Source: Onchocerca lupi
Lineage: Eukaryota > Nematoda > Chromadorea > Rhabditida > Onchocercidae
Direction: 5' to 3'
Assembly (NCBI GenBank): GCA_028564675.1
Contig: JAOVVO010000220.1
Coordinates: forward strand, 1-64,000
DNA length: 64,000 bases
Part shown: positions 1 to 11,353 of the stretch, in pieces
Layout: the number at the start of each line of letters is the position of its first letter
Position numbering within the stretch: position 1 is the first letter of the stretch
The notes under the pieces: model-generated
Seen by the model: the letters and a program-made list of their open reading frames with translations, nothing else
What the model was told of the DNA's origin: nothing
Databases searched by the model: none
Translations under genes and position numbers: made by a program

Positions 1-111
<111 letters not shown>

Positions 112-1392
112 AACTTTGTTTTTTAATAAAAATTCAAATCAAGATCGTTTGCTGTGCGAAATAGACAAATGTTGTTTTTTTCCGACTCTACCTTCCAATC
201 ATTCTCTTCAACTAATAATAGATGGGAAGGAAAAAAATTCTATATAATAAATCATGTTGAAATAGGTGGAAAGCAGAATGAAATAAAAGGTTTCAAAATA
301 GTTTTTTTTTCTGAAAATTTGTTTTTAAAAAATTTCGCTTCCATGAAATCTAAAATGAGAATTCGGGAATAACATTTAATTAAAGTTTTTCAGTTTTCCA
401 ATTATTACTTTTATCTGATTATTCTGCTTTTATACCATAAAATTTTATGAGTTATGTTGTACCAGGACAAGAAGCAAACTAAACTGTTGACAAGAGGCAA
501 CCTAAATATGTTTAATATCAATACAATTGCACCATTGTAATATGAAATTGAAATAGGTGCCACATTGGTGAATATTACTTTTAAAATAAACTAAAACTTT
601 CTCTTTTTCTCTTTTTGTTCTCGAAATATGGTTATTTTCAAATTAAATTTCTCTCTTTTTTCCTTTTTGACATCATTTAAGAAGTGTTGGCATAATGTTT
701 GCTAAGTATGCTTGCATGCAGTCATTCATGCAAAGCATGCACGACATGCATCGTTTTGTGTCGATTAACCAATATTCAACCGCGACGCGAACGAATAAAT
801 CCATGAATGTGTTTGGTTTTTAAACAGCGAACAACTACTTGTCAATCATTCATCCAACAACGAACACAAAAACACAAAAAAACTTTTTCTTTCTTTCCAT
901 TCTTTATTAAGTTTTTCATTTCTTTCATATTTTTATTCGTATAATATTGAACTTTTTATATTGTGCAATGTTTGGATGTATTAAATTTTGATTTCTATTT
1001 TTGTTTTAATTATTTTTTTGTTTCTTGGAAATTTAATTAAGGTCAAAGAGCATGCAAGCGTGTAAATGACTCCAATTTTCCTCTCAATTTCCATTCACTT
1101 AGTCTTCAATGCATTTTCATTCGTTAATTATTACTCTTCAAGGGTATATTGCAATAGATTCTCAAAAGCACTTACATGTAATAAATGTATTATAATGTAA
1201 GAAGAAGAGAAGAAAGAAAGGAAAGAGTAGGGAATTGGAAAAATGAGAGAATTTGATGAGCAAAATATTAGAAATTATTATTATTATTATTTTTTTTTTT
1301 GAAAAAAATGAGAATAATATATGTATTTTTTTTTTTGAAAATGCTCTCTAAAAAGAGGTGAAAATGAAGAATCAAAAATTCAGCGATTCTTC

Positions 1393-1536
1393 TACTTTTT
1401 CTTCTCATTCCGGGTGTCTTTTTCCTTCTCATTCCGGATGCCTTTTTCCTTCTCATTCCGGATGTCTTTTTCCTTCTCATTCCGGATGTCTTTTTCCTTC
1501 TCATTCCGGATGTCTTTTTCTTTCTGACTTCGGATG
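1393..1536. repeat. 24-bp minisatellite, six copies
   Basis: Six tandem copies of a 24-bp unit with core CTTCTCATTCCGGATG. The first (1393-1416) and last (1513-1536) diverge; the middle four are nearly identical. Because 24 is divisible by 3, the array is open in several frames and gives spurious 8-residue repeats (MRRKKTSG on the minus strand). I treat those as artefacts, not a gene. Confidence 0.95.
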
Positions 1537-2533
1537 CCTTTTTTGCAAGAGTACGCTATCATTATGAAATTGATCCATTGTGACATTTGTTATGTCTTTC
1601 TTTTTTTCTTTTCTTCTCTCTTTTCTCTCTATTTGATCATTTGATTACAATTATTGAATTTAGTAGTTGACATACTTCGAGAATATTCAATAAAATAAAC
1701 AACAAAATTCGACGAGTTTCCTTTTGTACATAAGGAAGAACTAAATTCATCAGAACTGAAAACTTGTCGCATTTAATTTTCTCTTGCTGCGAATTATCTC
1801 CAAATGAAAATGCAAAATATTATTACGCGACATCATAATGAATGTAATGAAATATTTCATTTCAACAAGTTTTGAACTCAATAAATCGGCTAAATTATTG
1901 CTTTTTCAAAATTTCAATGTCTTTCGGACATACCCAATGATTTTCGCTCTCGTGACGTTTATTTATCAAAAGGAAGAGATTCTTATTTCCTTTTTCCTTC
2001 TTTCTTTCTTCGAAATATTTTCAAATTAATTAATACGCAAAATATCAATGGGCATAAATCAAACGAGTAAATATCATTGACCTAAATTACTGTAATATCA
2101 ATCAAACGGATGTATTTATCCAGCATATAATAAGCAAATACATGCTGCAATTGAATGGAATTAAATACCGAATTATCCAGTCCTCCGATCAATTAATTCA
2201 AGAATGGATGGAAACTCCCAATGGGCTTCAATCTGCTTGATTTCCACAAAAAGTTCCATTTTCCTTTTTCCCCATCGTTAATCCGTCAGTTCCTTAATCC
2301 ATTCTCAAGTGATCAATCTTGTCTTCCTTTTCGCTCGTTCATCCGATTCCACTCGATTCATTCCATCAATCGCTCGTTCTTCCACTCGATTCGATTCACT
2401 CTCGACTCTCGATTGAGTCTGATGTGTGTGCACACCATTGTTTGTATTTCTGCGCACAATGTTCTATCATGTATGTTGGCTTGTCTGTCTGTTCGCATGT
2501 TGTTGTTGTCAGTTGTAAATTTTAAATTCGAAA

Positions 2534-2608
2534 CGATCGACCGATCGACCGATCGACCGCCGGACCAACCAACCAACCGACCAACCAACCAGTCAACCAA
2601 CCAACCAT
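2534..2608. repeat. GACCGATC / AACC tetranucleotide array
   Basis: A short GATCGACC-type array (2534-2562) grades into an imperfect AACC array (2563-2608). It keeps frames open on both strands, giving Asp/Arg/Pro- or Val/Gly/Trp-rich nonsense translations. Confidence 0.9.
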
Positions 2609-5600
2609 CGAAATTTAACGATCGATTTTTCATTGACGTTAGTTATGGAATAGTGAAATGAAGAAGGGTGGAGAATTTTAGCCTGTTTCACTTATGCCAG
2701 CAATATTGAGTTTAATGATAGAAATTAACGTGTAGTCTTGATACGTACGTGAAGTAAGGCAAGCTTTTTTGACGTATTTATATAAAGTTTATTGAAAAAT
2801 TTATTATGCTACGTAATAATGTTGATTGTTTAATTGAAAATGAATTTTTTTCTTTTTTGCTTATTTCTGTTAACTCGTATAAAACTTACGTTACGTGAAA
2901 GAATTTATCAAAACATATAGAAGGAATGAAATTTTTCATTACATTGTTAACTTTTAACATAAGTATGATAAAATGAATAGAAACGTGTGCGCGATTTGTT
3001 TTTGACGTTAATCTATGAAAGTGTTATTTGAAGTTAAAAAGATGCTCAACAATTTATTTTATGTTGTAAGTGTTTCTATTGTAGTCGAATCATTTGTCTT
3101 ATAAAATAATTCTTTTAGAAAAATTAAACGCATAGCAGTGTTACTCTTCGAATGAATTTTTATTTGCCTCACTTCTGGATCAATTGGATTTGAGTGGCAT
3201 AAAGAAATTGTTGTTTGCAGCAAAACATATCATTTCGTAAGTTGTCTTACATAATTAATGAGCCTGAATAACTTGTCTAGTCCTAATTTTGCTTAGCTCA
3301 ACTTGGCTCAATATATTTCGCACTTGTATCTGTTAATTATTTAATTCCAAACTTATCAAAAAGTCTCAATTTAGCTTAGCTCATCATCGCTCACCTCATC
3401 AAGTTTCATGCTCTAGTTCATTATATTCCTCATCATTTTTCATTTCGATTTGTTCACTTTTCATTTTTCATCATTTCAATTTTGATCAGATTAATTAGGC
3501 TTTATTTTGCTCACATAGTCCTTTTCATTCCCATTCCGGTTGGTTTGCACTTATTTCAGTTCCATTCTAACCATTTATTATAATTTATTTCATATTCAGT
3601 TCTGTTTACTGCAATTTGCTAGAATTCAAATTATTTCCGCTAAATTTTTATATGGCACAATTGTGGCATGCATTCGAAAGTGTCTGAAAAAAAAAGATAT
3701 ATATATATATAGAATTTTTTCCTAGATGAAGATAATTTTTGGCTTAGTTGAAGTAGTTGTGTTTAATACTCGAATTTGATTTCTTATAATTTTTTTCAAT
3801 TTTGGATTTCAGTTTTTTTAAATGAAAAAGAACTTTTCTGATAGTTAAAAAATCATATATATTTACGAAATGTGTTTCTATGTTTCTTGAAATCTTAGCA
3901 CATCAGAAATCATTGTAAGTAAATATTTCTGTTCGTATTTTCGGAGGGATCAATGAAAGAAGTGGAAGGAAATGTACAAAAGAACTATTAAAAAACAAAA
4001 TTTGAAACAAAATTAAAATTTTGATTGTGAAAAAAAAAGGAAGAAAATAAAAAGAAACGATATTTTCAATTATTTCTAATCTTCCTTTCGATTAAGAAAA
4101 AAAATAGAAGCTTCCTGTAAGAAAAATAATAAAAAAAAAAAAATATGATTAACTGAAATTTTGAACTTGTTCAACAGATAAAATTAAATTGGTTTAATAC
4201 GTCTGATTGCCATTTTTTTGTATTTTTCCATCTTAGATTGTAAATTTAAATGGAAAAAACAGAGCTAGCTGTTCTTTCAAATATTTGATGGAAAATTTGT
4301 TTATTAATTTATGTTTTAATATCTTCATCCTCACCTCTCATGTCAAAGTAATACTCAATTAAAATTAGATTAACTTCAAACGATAACTTCTTCCCTATTC
4401 TTTACCCATCGGCTTAGATAAACTATCTTCCGTACTTCCTTACTTATAGCATATTTTGCATATATAACCGGCTTTATGCAAAATTTCGATAAATTAAATA
4501 AAATGTTGAATTATATAAGTTTAATTTGTGGAAAATATTTACTTCTTTTAATTGGTTATCGATTAATTTTGCAGTACTCTGGTCATCGTACTAATTGATT
4601 ATTTTTGTAGTATTATTGGTCAATCGTATTACCATATTCTCATTAATTATGTATTAATTGTCCTTTCACGAGATATGACTACTATATATTCGAGTGAATA
4701 GTGAAAATATTTCATTAAATATGTGCTCGCTGGGTTACAAACTCTTAGCAATATGTTAGGCAAATCGTATGAAATTCCACAATGGATTTCCTTTTTGATT
4801 TCCATTATTAAATTAATTTGTTTTTTCAATTCCATTATTTTATCAAGTGTTTTAAGAAAAGAAAAAAGAAACAGTAATAACTGTTAAATGAATTTTCGTC
4901 CTATTCACGAAATTTCATTTAGCATGCATATATGTTTGCATGTGCGTGTCATATGCATGTGCATGCATGTTTGCCACATAAATGTCTCATGTGGTTATTC
5001 ATTTCGTATTAGTAATTTTTTGTGATTGTTATATATATGGACATCATGGACATCATTTTATTTTTCATTTATTTAATCTTTCAATTCATTTAGATCCATT
5101 TAATTTATTCATTATTTGATTAATATTCTTTTATTAATAGCTTAGTTAATGACAAGTTGATTGAAATAACTGATCGGATAATGTTGAAAATTTTTTTTTT
5201 TTTTTTGGAAAGAAATGATTGGGTTATGTGGACATGCGATTGTTAATTTACTTAAGAAGACAGGTATTCTATCGGAAATATTTGGACTGAATATAATTAC
5301 ATCCTTTTTTTAAATTATCAAATTCGAAATCTTGAAATTCATGACGGACTTTATGAGTAATTGTTGAGTCAACTTTCAAATGCATTAGTCATATTCTTTT
5401 ATGTTTTTGATGTCAATTTTTTCCTTCTTTTTTTTTTTCAAAATTCCAATAATAACTATGCAATTGTTATACTGCATACTATCGTCATATTTTTCCCTAC
5501 TATTCATGAATAAATATTAAAAATAATGGATTAAAATTAGGAATAGATAGATAGCCTAAGTACAAATAAGCCTAGCTTGGCTATATCATGTTCAGTCTAC

Positions 5601-5664
5601 TCATGATTGCATATTTATTTGTAATAAACATCAAACATGTCAAGATGTAGTCACATTAGTATTG

Positions 5665-5692
5665 GCGTTTTATAGGGCGCGCGGATTGCCGG
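5665..5692 (+). promoter_or_regulatory. Possible trans-splice acceptor and 5' leader of UBL3
   Basis: The sequence CGTTTTATAG ends at 5675, 17 bases before the UBL3 start codon, and is followed by a CpG-rich leader. In nematodes such a site just upstream of an ATG is often the spliced-leader acceptor. An in-frame TAG lies upstream of the ATG, so translation cannot start much earlier in this exon. The pyrimidine tract is short, so this is only a suggestion. Confidence 0.35.
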
Positions 5693-5755
5693 ATGGCGGT
5701 GCCGTCGACGTCCGCAGCCGGAAAACTTGATCGTAATCTTCCCAATGTTGGCACT
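5693..5755 (+). CDS. UBL3: UBL3 exon 1
   Basis: Codons 1-21, starting MAVPSTSAAGKLDR, with a GTAAGT donor right after a complete codon (phase 0). CpG-rich relative to its surroundings. The N-terminal extension before the ubiquitin fold is not conserved, so this exon is supported mainly by its strong donor, the matching phase and the single available ATG. Confidence 0.8.
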
Positions 5756-6277
5756 GTAAGTTTTGTATTTTTCAGGTTTCCGATTCAAGAAAAAAAAATC
5801 AATTAAATTCAATAAAAATACTTCTTTATATATAAATAAAAATTTTTGAAATAATACTTTCAATATTACTATTCCATAATATTTGTAGCATTTTTTTTGA
5901 AATCATTTTTATAAAATGAAATTTTTTTAAATGAAAGCGATAAAATTATCTGTGATTTCAATAAATTGCTGAATTTTTTAAAATTTTCATCAAATTTCGA
6001 AATATTACCATTTCTTAGCTTATAAATGGTACGTATATATTTGTATACTAAAAGCTTTTTCTTTAAATAATGCATTTATTTATATACGAACTGGCATTAT
6101 CAAATTTCTCTTTCTTCCGCTATTTATATCAAAGCTGAATTTATTTGCAGATCAATTTACGGTTGATCTTAGTGAGTGGAAAAACAAAGGAATTTCAATT
6201 AGCACCACATTTTTCAGCTCTTGATGTAACTCAATATGTATTTGATCACTGGCCTGATGGTTTGTTGATTTTTTCTT

Positions 6278-6318
<41 letters not shown>

Positions 6319-8076
6319 ATCAGCTTTATCAGAATCGAAATTTGATCTATATGCATCTAGATGTATATGATTAAGGTATAATTTTATCATATCAACAAAT
6401 TTGAAAATTGTATGGAAAAAGCATTTAAATAATAGATTCGATATTAATTGTTAGAAAACGAATGAAGAAAAAACGGAAAGCATTTTTGTAATATTATTTA
6501 GCTTATCGTTGAAATTATAATTTTTATCATTTTGATGTTGTTTCTTCATGATAACTCTCATGCTACTTATGGTTATTATTATTACACATAATTTAAAAGG
6601 CGTCGCAAACGTGATAGATGCCTGCTATTGAAACGTAACTTTCGCAAAAGAAAGTACATATTCCTTCCTCCATTACTGTTGCATAAATCACCCCTTATCT
6701 TCATTTATTTCTCGCAAGGAAATGGTAGCAAAAGATGATCGAAGTGCTTGTTTCATTTGATAGTTCAAATTGTCTTGCGACAACACACCCTTTCTTGTCA
6801 TTCATTTAGCCATTATTGTCACTGTCATGGAGTAAGAATTCGTAAAAAATATTTGAAAAATGAATTTGTTGCAGAATGGAAGGACGAACGTGTGAACTCA
6901 TCATCAATGCTGAAGTTAATTTATCACGGACGGTTTTTACATGGTAGTGTCACTCTTGGCGCATTATCGTTACCGGTTGGCAAGACAGCGGTTATGCATC
7001 TTGTCACTCGTGAGAATTTACCTGAATCTAGCACTAATGGTAAGTTTTTATTCTTTTTTTTTCTCTCTCTCTCAACATATTTCAGTGTTTATGGATTTGA
7101 TAATATGATAAATGATAGAAAGATAAGCTAGGAGAGGAACAAAAAATTTAGTCAAAATTCTATTGATAATAAATATTTGATTTTCGTTATCTTATAACAC
7201 TTAACTATTATGATTATCATAGGAAATGTAAATTAATGCTAAATGAAATATGGAAAATTATCTTTTAGTTTTTTGAAGAATGTAATGAATAATCATAATA
7301 TATGATAATACTGACAATATGATGATAATGCTGCTAAGCTTTTCCTAATTATTAAATTTAAAAAAAAAAAAAAAAAGTAGGATAGTAGTAGAGTCATTGA
7401 ACAACGAATTTAACTTCCTTTTTCAGCAAATTCTTTTTATTTTACCATTCTTTTTTCCCCTTATCTTGCTTAGTTAAATTAATTAGAACAGTATTTAGGA
7501 AAAAATTAGTAGCATTATCATCATATTGTATTCAATAGATCAGGAGGGATAATTCGATATGATGCTATGGAATTCATACAAAATTGACATAAATGAGGAT
7601 TGAAAGGAGATCAGATCAGAAAAAGCAAAGCTAAACAAATCTTTAATCTTTCTTTTGGAGGGGAAAATTCAAATATTTTTTTGATCAGATAAGACTTAAG
7701 CAAGGGTTAAGAGGGGTAAAGCAAAAGGATTATCTGCATTATCAATCAAAATCATTTATGTAAGAGTTATAGGAATATTTAATGATTATGGTGATAAAAT
7801 GCAATTAATTATTTGGCGTAATGAAATTTACCGGAATTCAGTACGTGCTAAAACGGCACTGTATGTACTATTTTCTCGACAAAAACTTCCTATTCTTTCA
7901 CATTATTAAACTAAATCTATTCATTTCCTTCCCTGTCCTCTAAAATGTTCATTTTCTAACTATTTTTTTGTACCATAATTTCTTGATACGGAAATTTTCC
8001 GAAAAAAACTTCCGTTTTTTCAGACAATTTAAAGAAAATAAAGCGTAATACATGTTGCCGCTGTTGTCCATCATGA
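5693..8076 (+). CDS. UBL3: Ubiquitin-like protein 3 (membrane-anchored ubiquitin-fold protein), four exons
   Basis: Predicted 129-residue protein from exons 5693-5755, 6151-6259, 6875-7039 and 8024-8076; introns are GT-AG with phases 0, 1 and 1. Residues 22-36 (INLRLILVSGKTKEF) and the stretch with LIYHGRFLHG, VTLGAL and GKTAVMHLV match vertebrate UBL3 almost residue for residue as I remember it. This is the beta-grasp ubiquitin fold. Family role: UBL3/MUB proteins are prenylated at the C terminus and held at the plasma membrane. In animals UBL3 acts as a ubiquitin-like modifier that sorts proteins to extracellular vesicles. Here the tail is a basic patch (KKIKR) followed by four cysteines, ending CCPS, which stands where the vertebrate CVIL CAAX box would be. 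Length is close to the usual 117. The start was chosen because an in-frame stop lies upstream and the N-terminal 21 residues are variable in the family. The gene converges on the AUTS2-like gene. Confidence 0.93.
6151..6259 (+). CDS. UBL3: UBL3 exon 2 (first half of the ubiquitin fold)
   Basis: Codons 22-57 plus one base, from acceptor TTTATTTGCAG to donor G|GTTTGT. It encodes beta strands 1-2 and the helix (INLRLILVSG, then VTQYVFDHWPD), aligning with vertebrate UBL3. The weak donor is followed immediately by a poly-T run. Confidence 0.93.
6280..6314. repeat. Poly-T run in UBL3 intron 2
   Basis: About 35 T in a row, some 20 bases after the exon 2 donor. The rest of this 615-bp intron is AT-rich and shows nothing else I can name. 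Confidence 0.97.
6875..7039 (+). CDS. UBL3: UBL3 exon 3 (second half of the ubiquitin fold)
   Basis: Codons 58-112 plus one base, from acceptor TTTGTTGCAG to donor G|GTAAGT. It contains the most conserved block of the family: LKLIYHGRFLHGSVTLGAL and GKTAVMHLVTRENLPE. Confidence 0.95.
7040..8023 (+). other. UBL3 intron 3
   Basis: A 984-bp AT-rich intron with an A-run near 7360-7376. I found no alternative last exon with a better CAAX box. The acceptor is CGTTTTTTCAG ending at 8023. Confidence 0.7.
8024..8076 (+). CDS. UBL3: UBL3 exon 4 (prenylation tail)
   Basis: Codons 113-129 and a TGA stop: a basic linker (DNLKKIKRNT) followed by CCRCCPS. Phase 1 fits exon 3. Cys at the fourth position from the end is the expected prenylation site; the neighbouring cysteines could be palmitoylated. 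A proline at the a2 position is atypical. Confidence 0.8.
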
Positions 8077-8292
8077 AAGTGAAAGATGGGAAATTCGGAT
8101 CAATACAATCAAATTTATATTTATTTCTCAACGGATGATTATTTTATGAGGAATCAATCATCTGATCAAATCGTTTCCTGTCTATTCAATCGATCATATC
8201 TAATTAGGAGCCTAAATGTTGGAATAGCGCCGAAAAGAAATTTCAATCCTCATGCCTATTTTGTTTGCACTTCTACGCTGTGTACAGTATAA

Positions 8293-8298
8293 AATAAA
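8293..8298 (+). terminator. Probable UBL3 polyadenylation signal AATAAA
   Basis: AATAAA about 217 bases after the stop codon, followed by pyrimidine-rich sequence, giving a 3' UTR of about 240 bases. It is the first canonical signal after the stop, but AATAAA is common in this composition. Confidence 0.55.
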
Positions 8299-8342
8299 GT
8301 ATACCGTCAATTTTCTCTTCTTCCCTTTCTTGTCATCTTGTA

Positions 8343-8343
8343 A

Positions 8344-8393
<50 letters not shown>
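8343..8393. repeat. (AAAT)n microsatellite
   Basis: About 12-13 tandem AAAT units just beyond the putative UBL3 polyadenylation site. Confidence 0.97.
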
Positions 8394-8395
<2 letters not shown>

Positions 8396-10693
8396 CATGG
8401 TAAACAGTCATTGTCTATTTCGATTATTTGCAGTGTAGAATTTGAAGAAAGAAGATGATTATCTCCTGGCATAAAATCATTGCTCGACTATTGCAAAAAT
8501 CTAATTGCTAATATAAAATCAGGCCATACTTCTAGAACTATTCTCTAGTTAAATGAAACTATCATAAAGATGCATTTTCAAAGTATTGTCAAAATTTACG
8601 AAATTAGATTAATGTTTATTGATATTATCCATCATAAAAAGAAATGAAAATACGCATTTCTCGGATTTCAAAATCATATATGTTATTGGAAAAAATTCAT
8701 CTCCTATACTAATCTAATTTTTTGATGGTGTTAGTACGAGAAAAAAATTCGAATTTAAAATTTCAACTTGCAACAAATGTGACAACAATACTTCTTTGCT
8801 TCTTTTTTCCTCTTTCCACATCAATCAAATCCTTTTTTTTTTCTGGCTTTTTGCTATATCTCATGAATCAAAATCATTTCCTTGTCGATGCATTTTCATT
8901 TTTTTCCGCATTGATAAGTAACTTACTGCTATTTTTTAAAATGGTAAAATTATTTCAACGCAGAAAAATTTTCCGCTTTGTGAAATATTATTTTCTTTTG
9001 AAATAAATTTTAACTTTTTTCTTCTTTCGTTTCAAAAAACAACAAATTTATAAAAGAAAAATTGAAATATATGTGAAAAAGGACTGTTTATAATATACTT
9101 TATGAAAACAATAAAATAAAAAATGTAAAAGTTGGCGTAATGAAAGAAAAAGAAAAAAAGAAAGAGCAAAATCTACAAAAACGTACATATAAACAATGAC
9201 AAATAATAATACATATTCAATTTAATCAGTCGAAAAGAAAAAGAAAATAATAATAATGATAACAAACTAACCAAATAATGCATAAATACACCATCGATTA
9301 TAGTCGAAACAAATTAATTAATTACTTGTACCATCACATCTTTTGAAATATGCAAATATTAGAAGAAAATAAGTAACAAACAAATCCTCGAAATGACAAA
9401 TTAGAGATAAAAAAATTATTTTCAAAACAAAAAAGAACTGAATTAAACCAGATAAACAAGCAATAATGCATACCATTTTCTTTCTCAATCCTTTTATCCA
9501 TACACATTATATATATATATAATATGTAACAGACAATGTGCCAAGAATTAATAATAATGATAATATGTCTGCAGAATAATAAGGATTAACTCAACCCACT
9601 ACAGTACCTAAAAAATCACCCTAATCCTTGCCTTCCAATAAAATACCACCATTCTGCTTTCACTATCATTTCTTATCTGTTGAAGCTTATACGGACGATC
9701 CCTTTTTTTTCTTCCTTGCTGGTCATACTTATATTGATCGTTTTGAATAAGATGAAGAAAAAAAAGCTAATATTTTGAACTTAAATGTTATGTGTTTTAC
9801 ATAGATTATTAATCTCGTCATTTTGAATAATAGTTATATTCGATATATTATATATATAGCCCAAACTTGACTGTTCAACGGTAGTTTCAAAAATTTTGCA
9901 ATGAATCAAAATAAGCCAGAATTTTCTTCGTTTTTTTATTCAACACTAATCTAAATGTGAAGAGAAAAGAAAAATTTGCAAAATAAATGAATGACATGAT
10001 GTGGTGATTAAATTGTCTCACCTCACCTAAATTGAACTTCGTTTCAAATTTTGGAAAAAACACAACAGTAACAAATTGTGATCAAAATTTTTGCCCACAA
10101 AAAGAAGGAAGGGGATGAGTAATTATGACTAACTAACTTGCCAAGCATATGAAATAAAATAAATGAATGAATAGATGAATCTTTAATGTTCTCAGACCCG
10201 TTTCAAGCATTCAAAAAATGGGCACAATGAAACGAAACGAAGCACAGCGAAATTTTACACAGAACAGATGAAAGCACAGGTATTTCACTTCATTTCATTA
10301 TTTGAACATATGCACATTGTGATAACATAAGTGTTACAACGGATGAATGATTTATTTCAAAATTTGAGGAAAAAAAACCAATCAACAAATACTATTTCCA
10401 AGCATCGCAGGCTCTCTAGCACACTACCCGTTTTACAACAATTTATGTGCTGATAGATTAACCTATCTGAAGTTAATTTTTGGAAGACCAATGACCGTAA
10501 TTCTTTAGGGTCGAATGAATGCATGTGCTATTTTACTCAGATAGAAGCAATTTCATTCTTGCCCATTCAGATAATTTACCGGAAAAAGGCAATCATTCTC
10601 TTCTTCATCCTTGACCTAATATGAACTTGATCTGTCTTCCCATCACTATTAATCAAAACCAATCAGTTTTATTCTCTCAAATTTTCTACCGAA
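8394..10693. other. Gap between convergent UBL3 and AUTS2-like genes
   Basis: About 2.3 kb of AT-rich sequence with small AT and A/T-rich repeats (for example TATATATATA near 9509). It must contain the 3' end of the minus-strand gene. I see no exon. The longest open frame (8722-9006 +) is Phe/Leu/Lys-rich and typical of random AT-rich sequence. Confidence 0.6.
10668..10673 (-). terminator. Possible polyadenylation signal of the AUTS2-like gene
   Basis: AATAAA on the minus strand about 20 bases after the stop codon. It would give a very short 3' UTR; other minus-strand AATAAA copies lie further left, so the true site is uncertain. Confidence 0.3.
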
Positions 10694-11353
10694 CTACCTT
10701 CCCGACTGCAAGATATCTTCTTCGCGCTTTTGTCGTGCCAGTTGTTCCAACGTATTTGAGTATGGATTCTTGCCACTGTACAATGCTTGCTGCAAATTAG
10801 CTGCAGCTGCTGCATTACCGAGTGACATCAGATTGGAATTGAAAAGACTGGCAGCTGCACTCAGACTTTGCGGCAATCCTACTGCTGCAGCTGCTGCCGC
10901 TGCAGCATTTGATGACATAACTGCTGCAGCAGCGGATCCGGGAATTCCACCTGGAGGTGTAGCACCGGTTAAAGTGTACGTCGGTGGAAGACCACGTGAA
11001 GCGTTGTAAAGTTGCTGTTGTTGTTGGTGCTGCTGACGTTGCATTTCAAGCAATGCTTCCAATGATGGTTGCGACTGTTGTTGTCGTATTTGCGCGGCGA
11101 AAAGTTGTTGTCGCATAAGTTCAAGATTCGAAGTTGGTGTCATCGATGTATTGTTACCTATATTTGAAGCATTGCTCAAAGCCACCATATAACGATCCAT
11201 CATTTGCTGTTCCATTTGCATGCGGACCAAATCGAAAGATGACGGTGGTGGAGGTGGTTGGGGTGTACCACTAACAGGAATATGCGGTCCGGTTGTAGTT
11301 GCAGCATTAGAACTCATTTGCGCAGCTGCGGCTGACTGTCGTAATGCTTCCAT
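10694..11353 (-). CDS. AUTS2-like exon 12 (C terminus)
   Basis: Codons 971-1189 and TAG. It begins MEALRQSAAAAQ directly after a T-rich acceptor and ends EEDILQSGR. Contents: PPPPPSSFDLVRMQMEQQMM, Gln-rich helix-like stretches and two poly-Ala runs encoded by mixed GCA/GCT/GCC codons. An AG|GTAG sequence overlaps the stop, so a further exon cannot be fully excluded. Confidence 0.88.
   Translation of the reverse strand: MEALRQSAAAAQMSSNAATTTGPHIPVSGTPQPPPPPSSFDLVRMQMEQQMMDRYMVALSNASNIGNNTSMTPTSNLELMRQQLFAAQIRQQQSQPSLEALLEMQRQQHQQQQQLYNASRGLPPTYTLTGATPPGGIPGSAAAAVMSSNAAAAAAAAVGLPQSLSAAASLFNSNLMSLGNAAAAANLQQALYSGKNPYSNTLEQLARQKREEDILQSGR

Noticed and set aside
2221..2661. 146-codon + strand open frame, the longest upstream of UBL3
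   Set aside because: Its length comes from the GATC/GACC-AACC tetranucleotide array and Ser/Phe/His-rich simple sequence. The opposite strand is open through the same repeat. No domain or splice support.
8086..8292. 68-codon + strand open frame just after UBL3
   Set aside because: Lies in the probable UBL3 3' UTR, with no domain and random-like composition.
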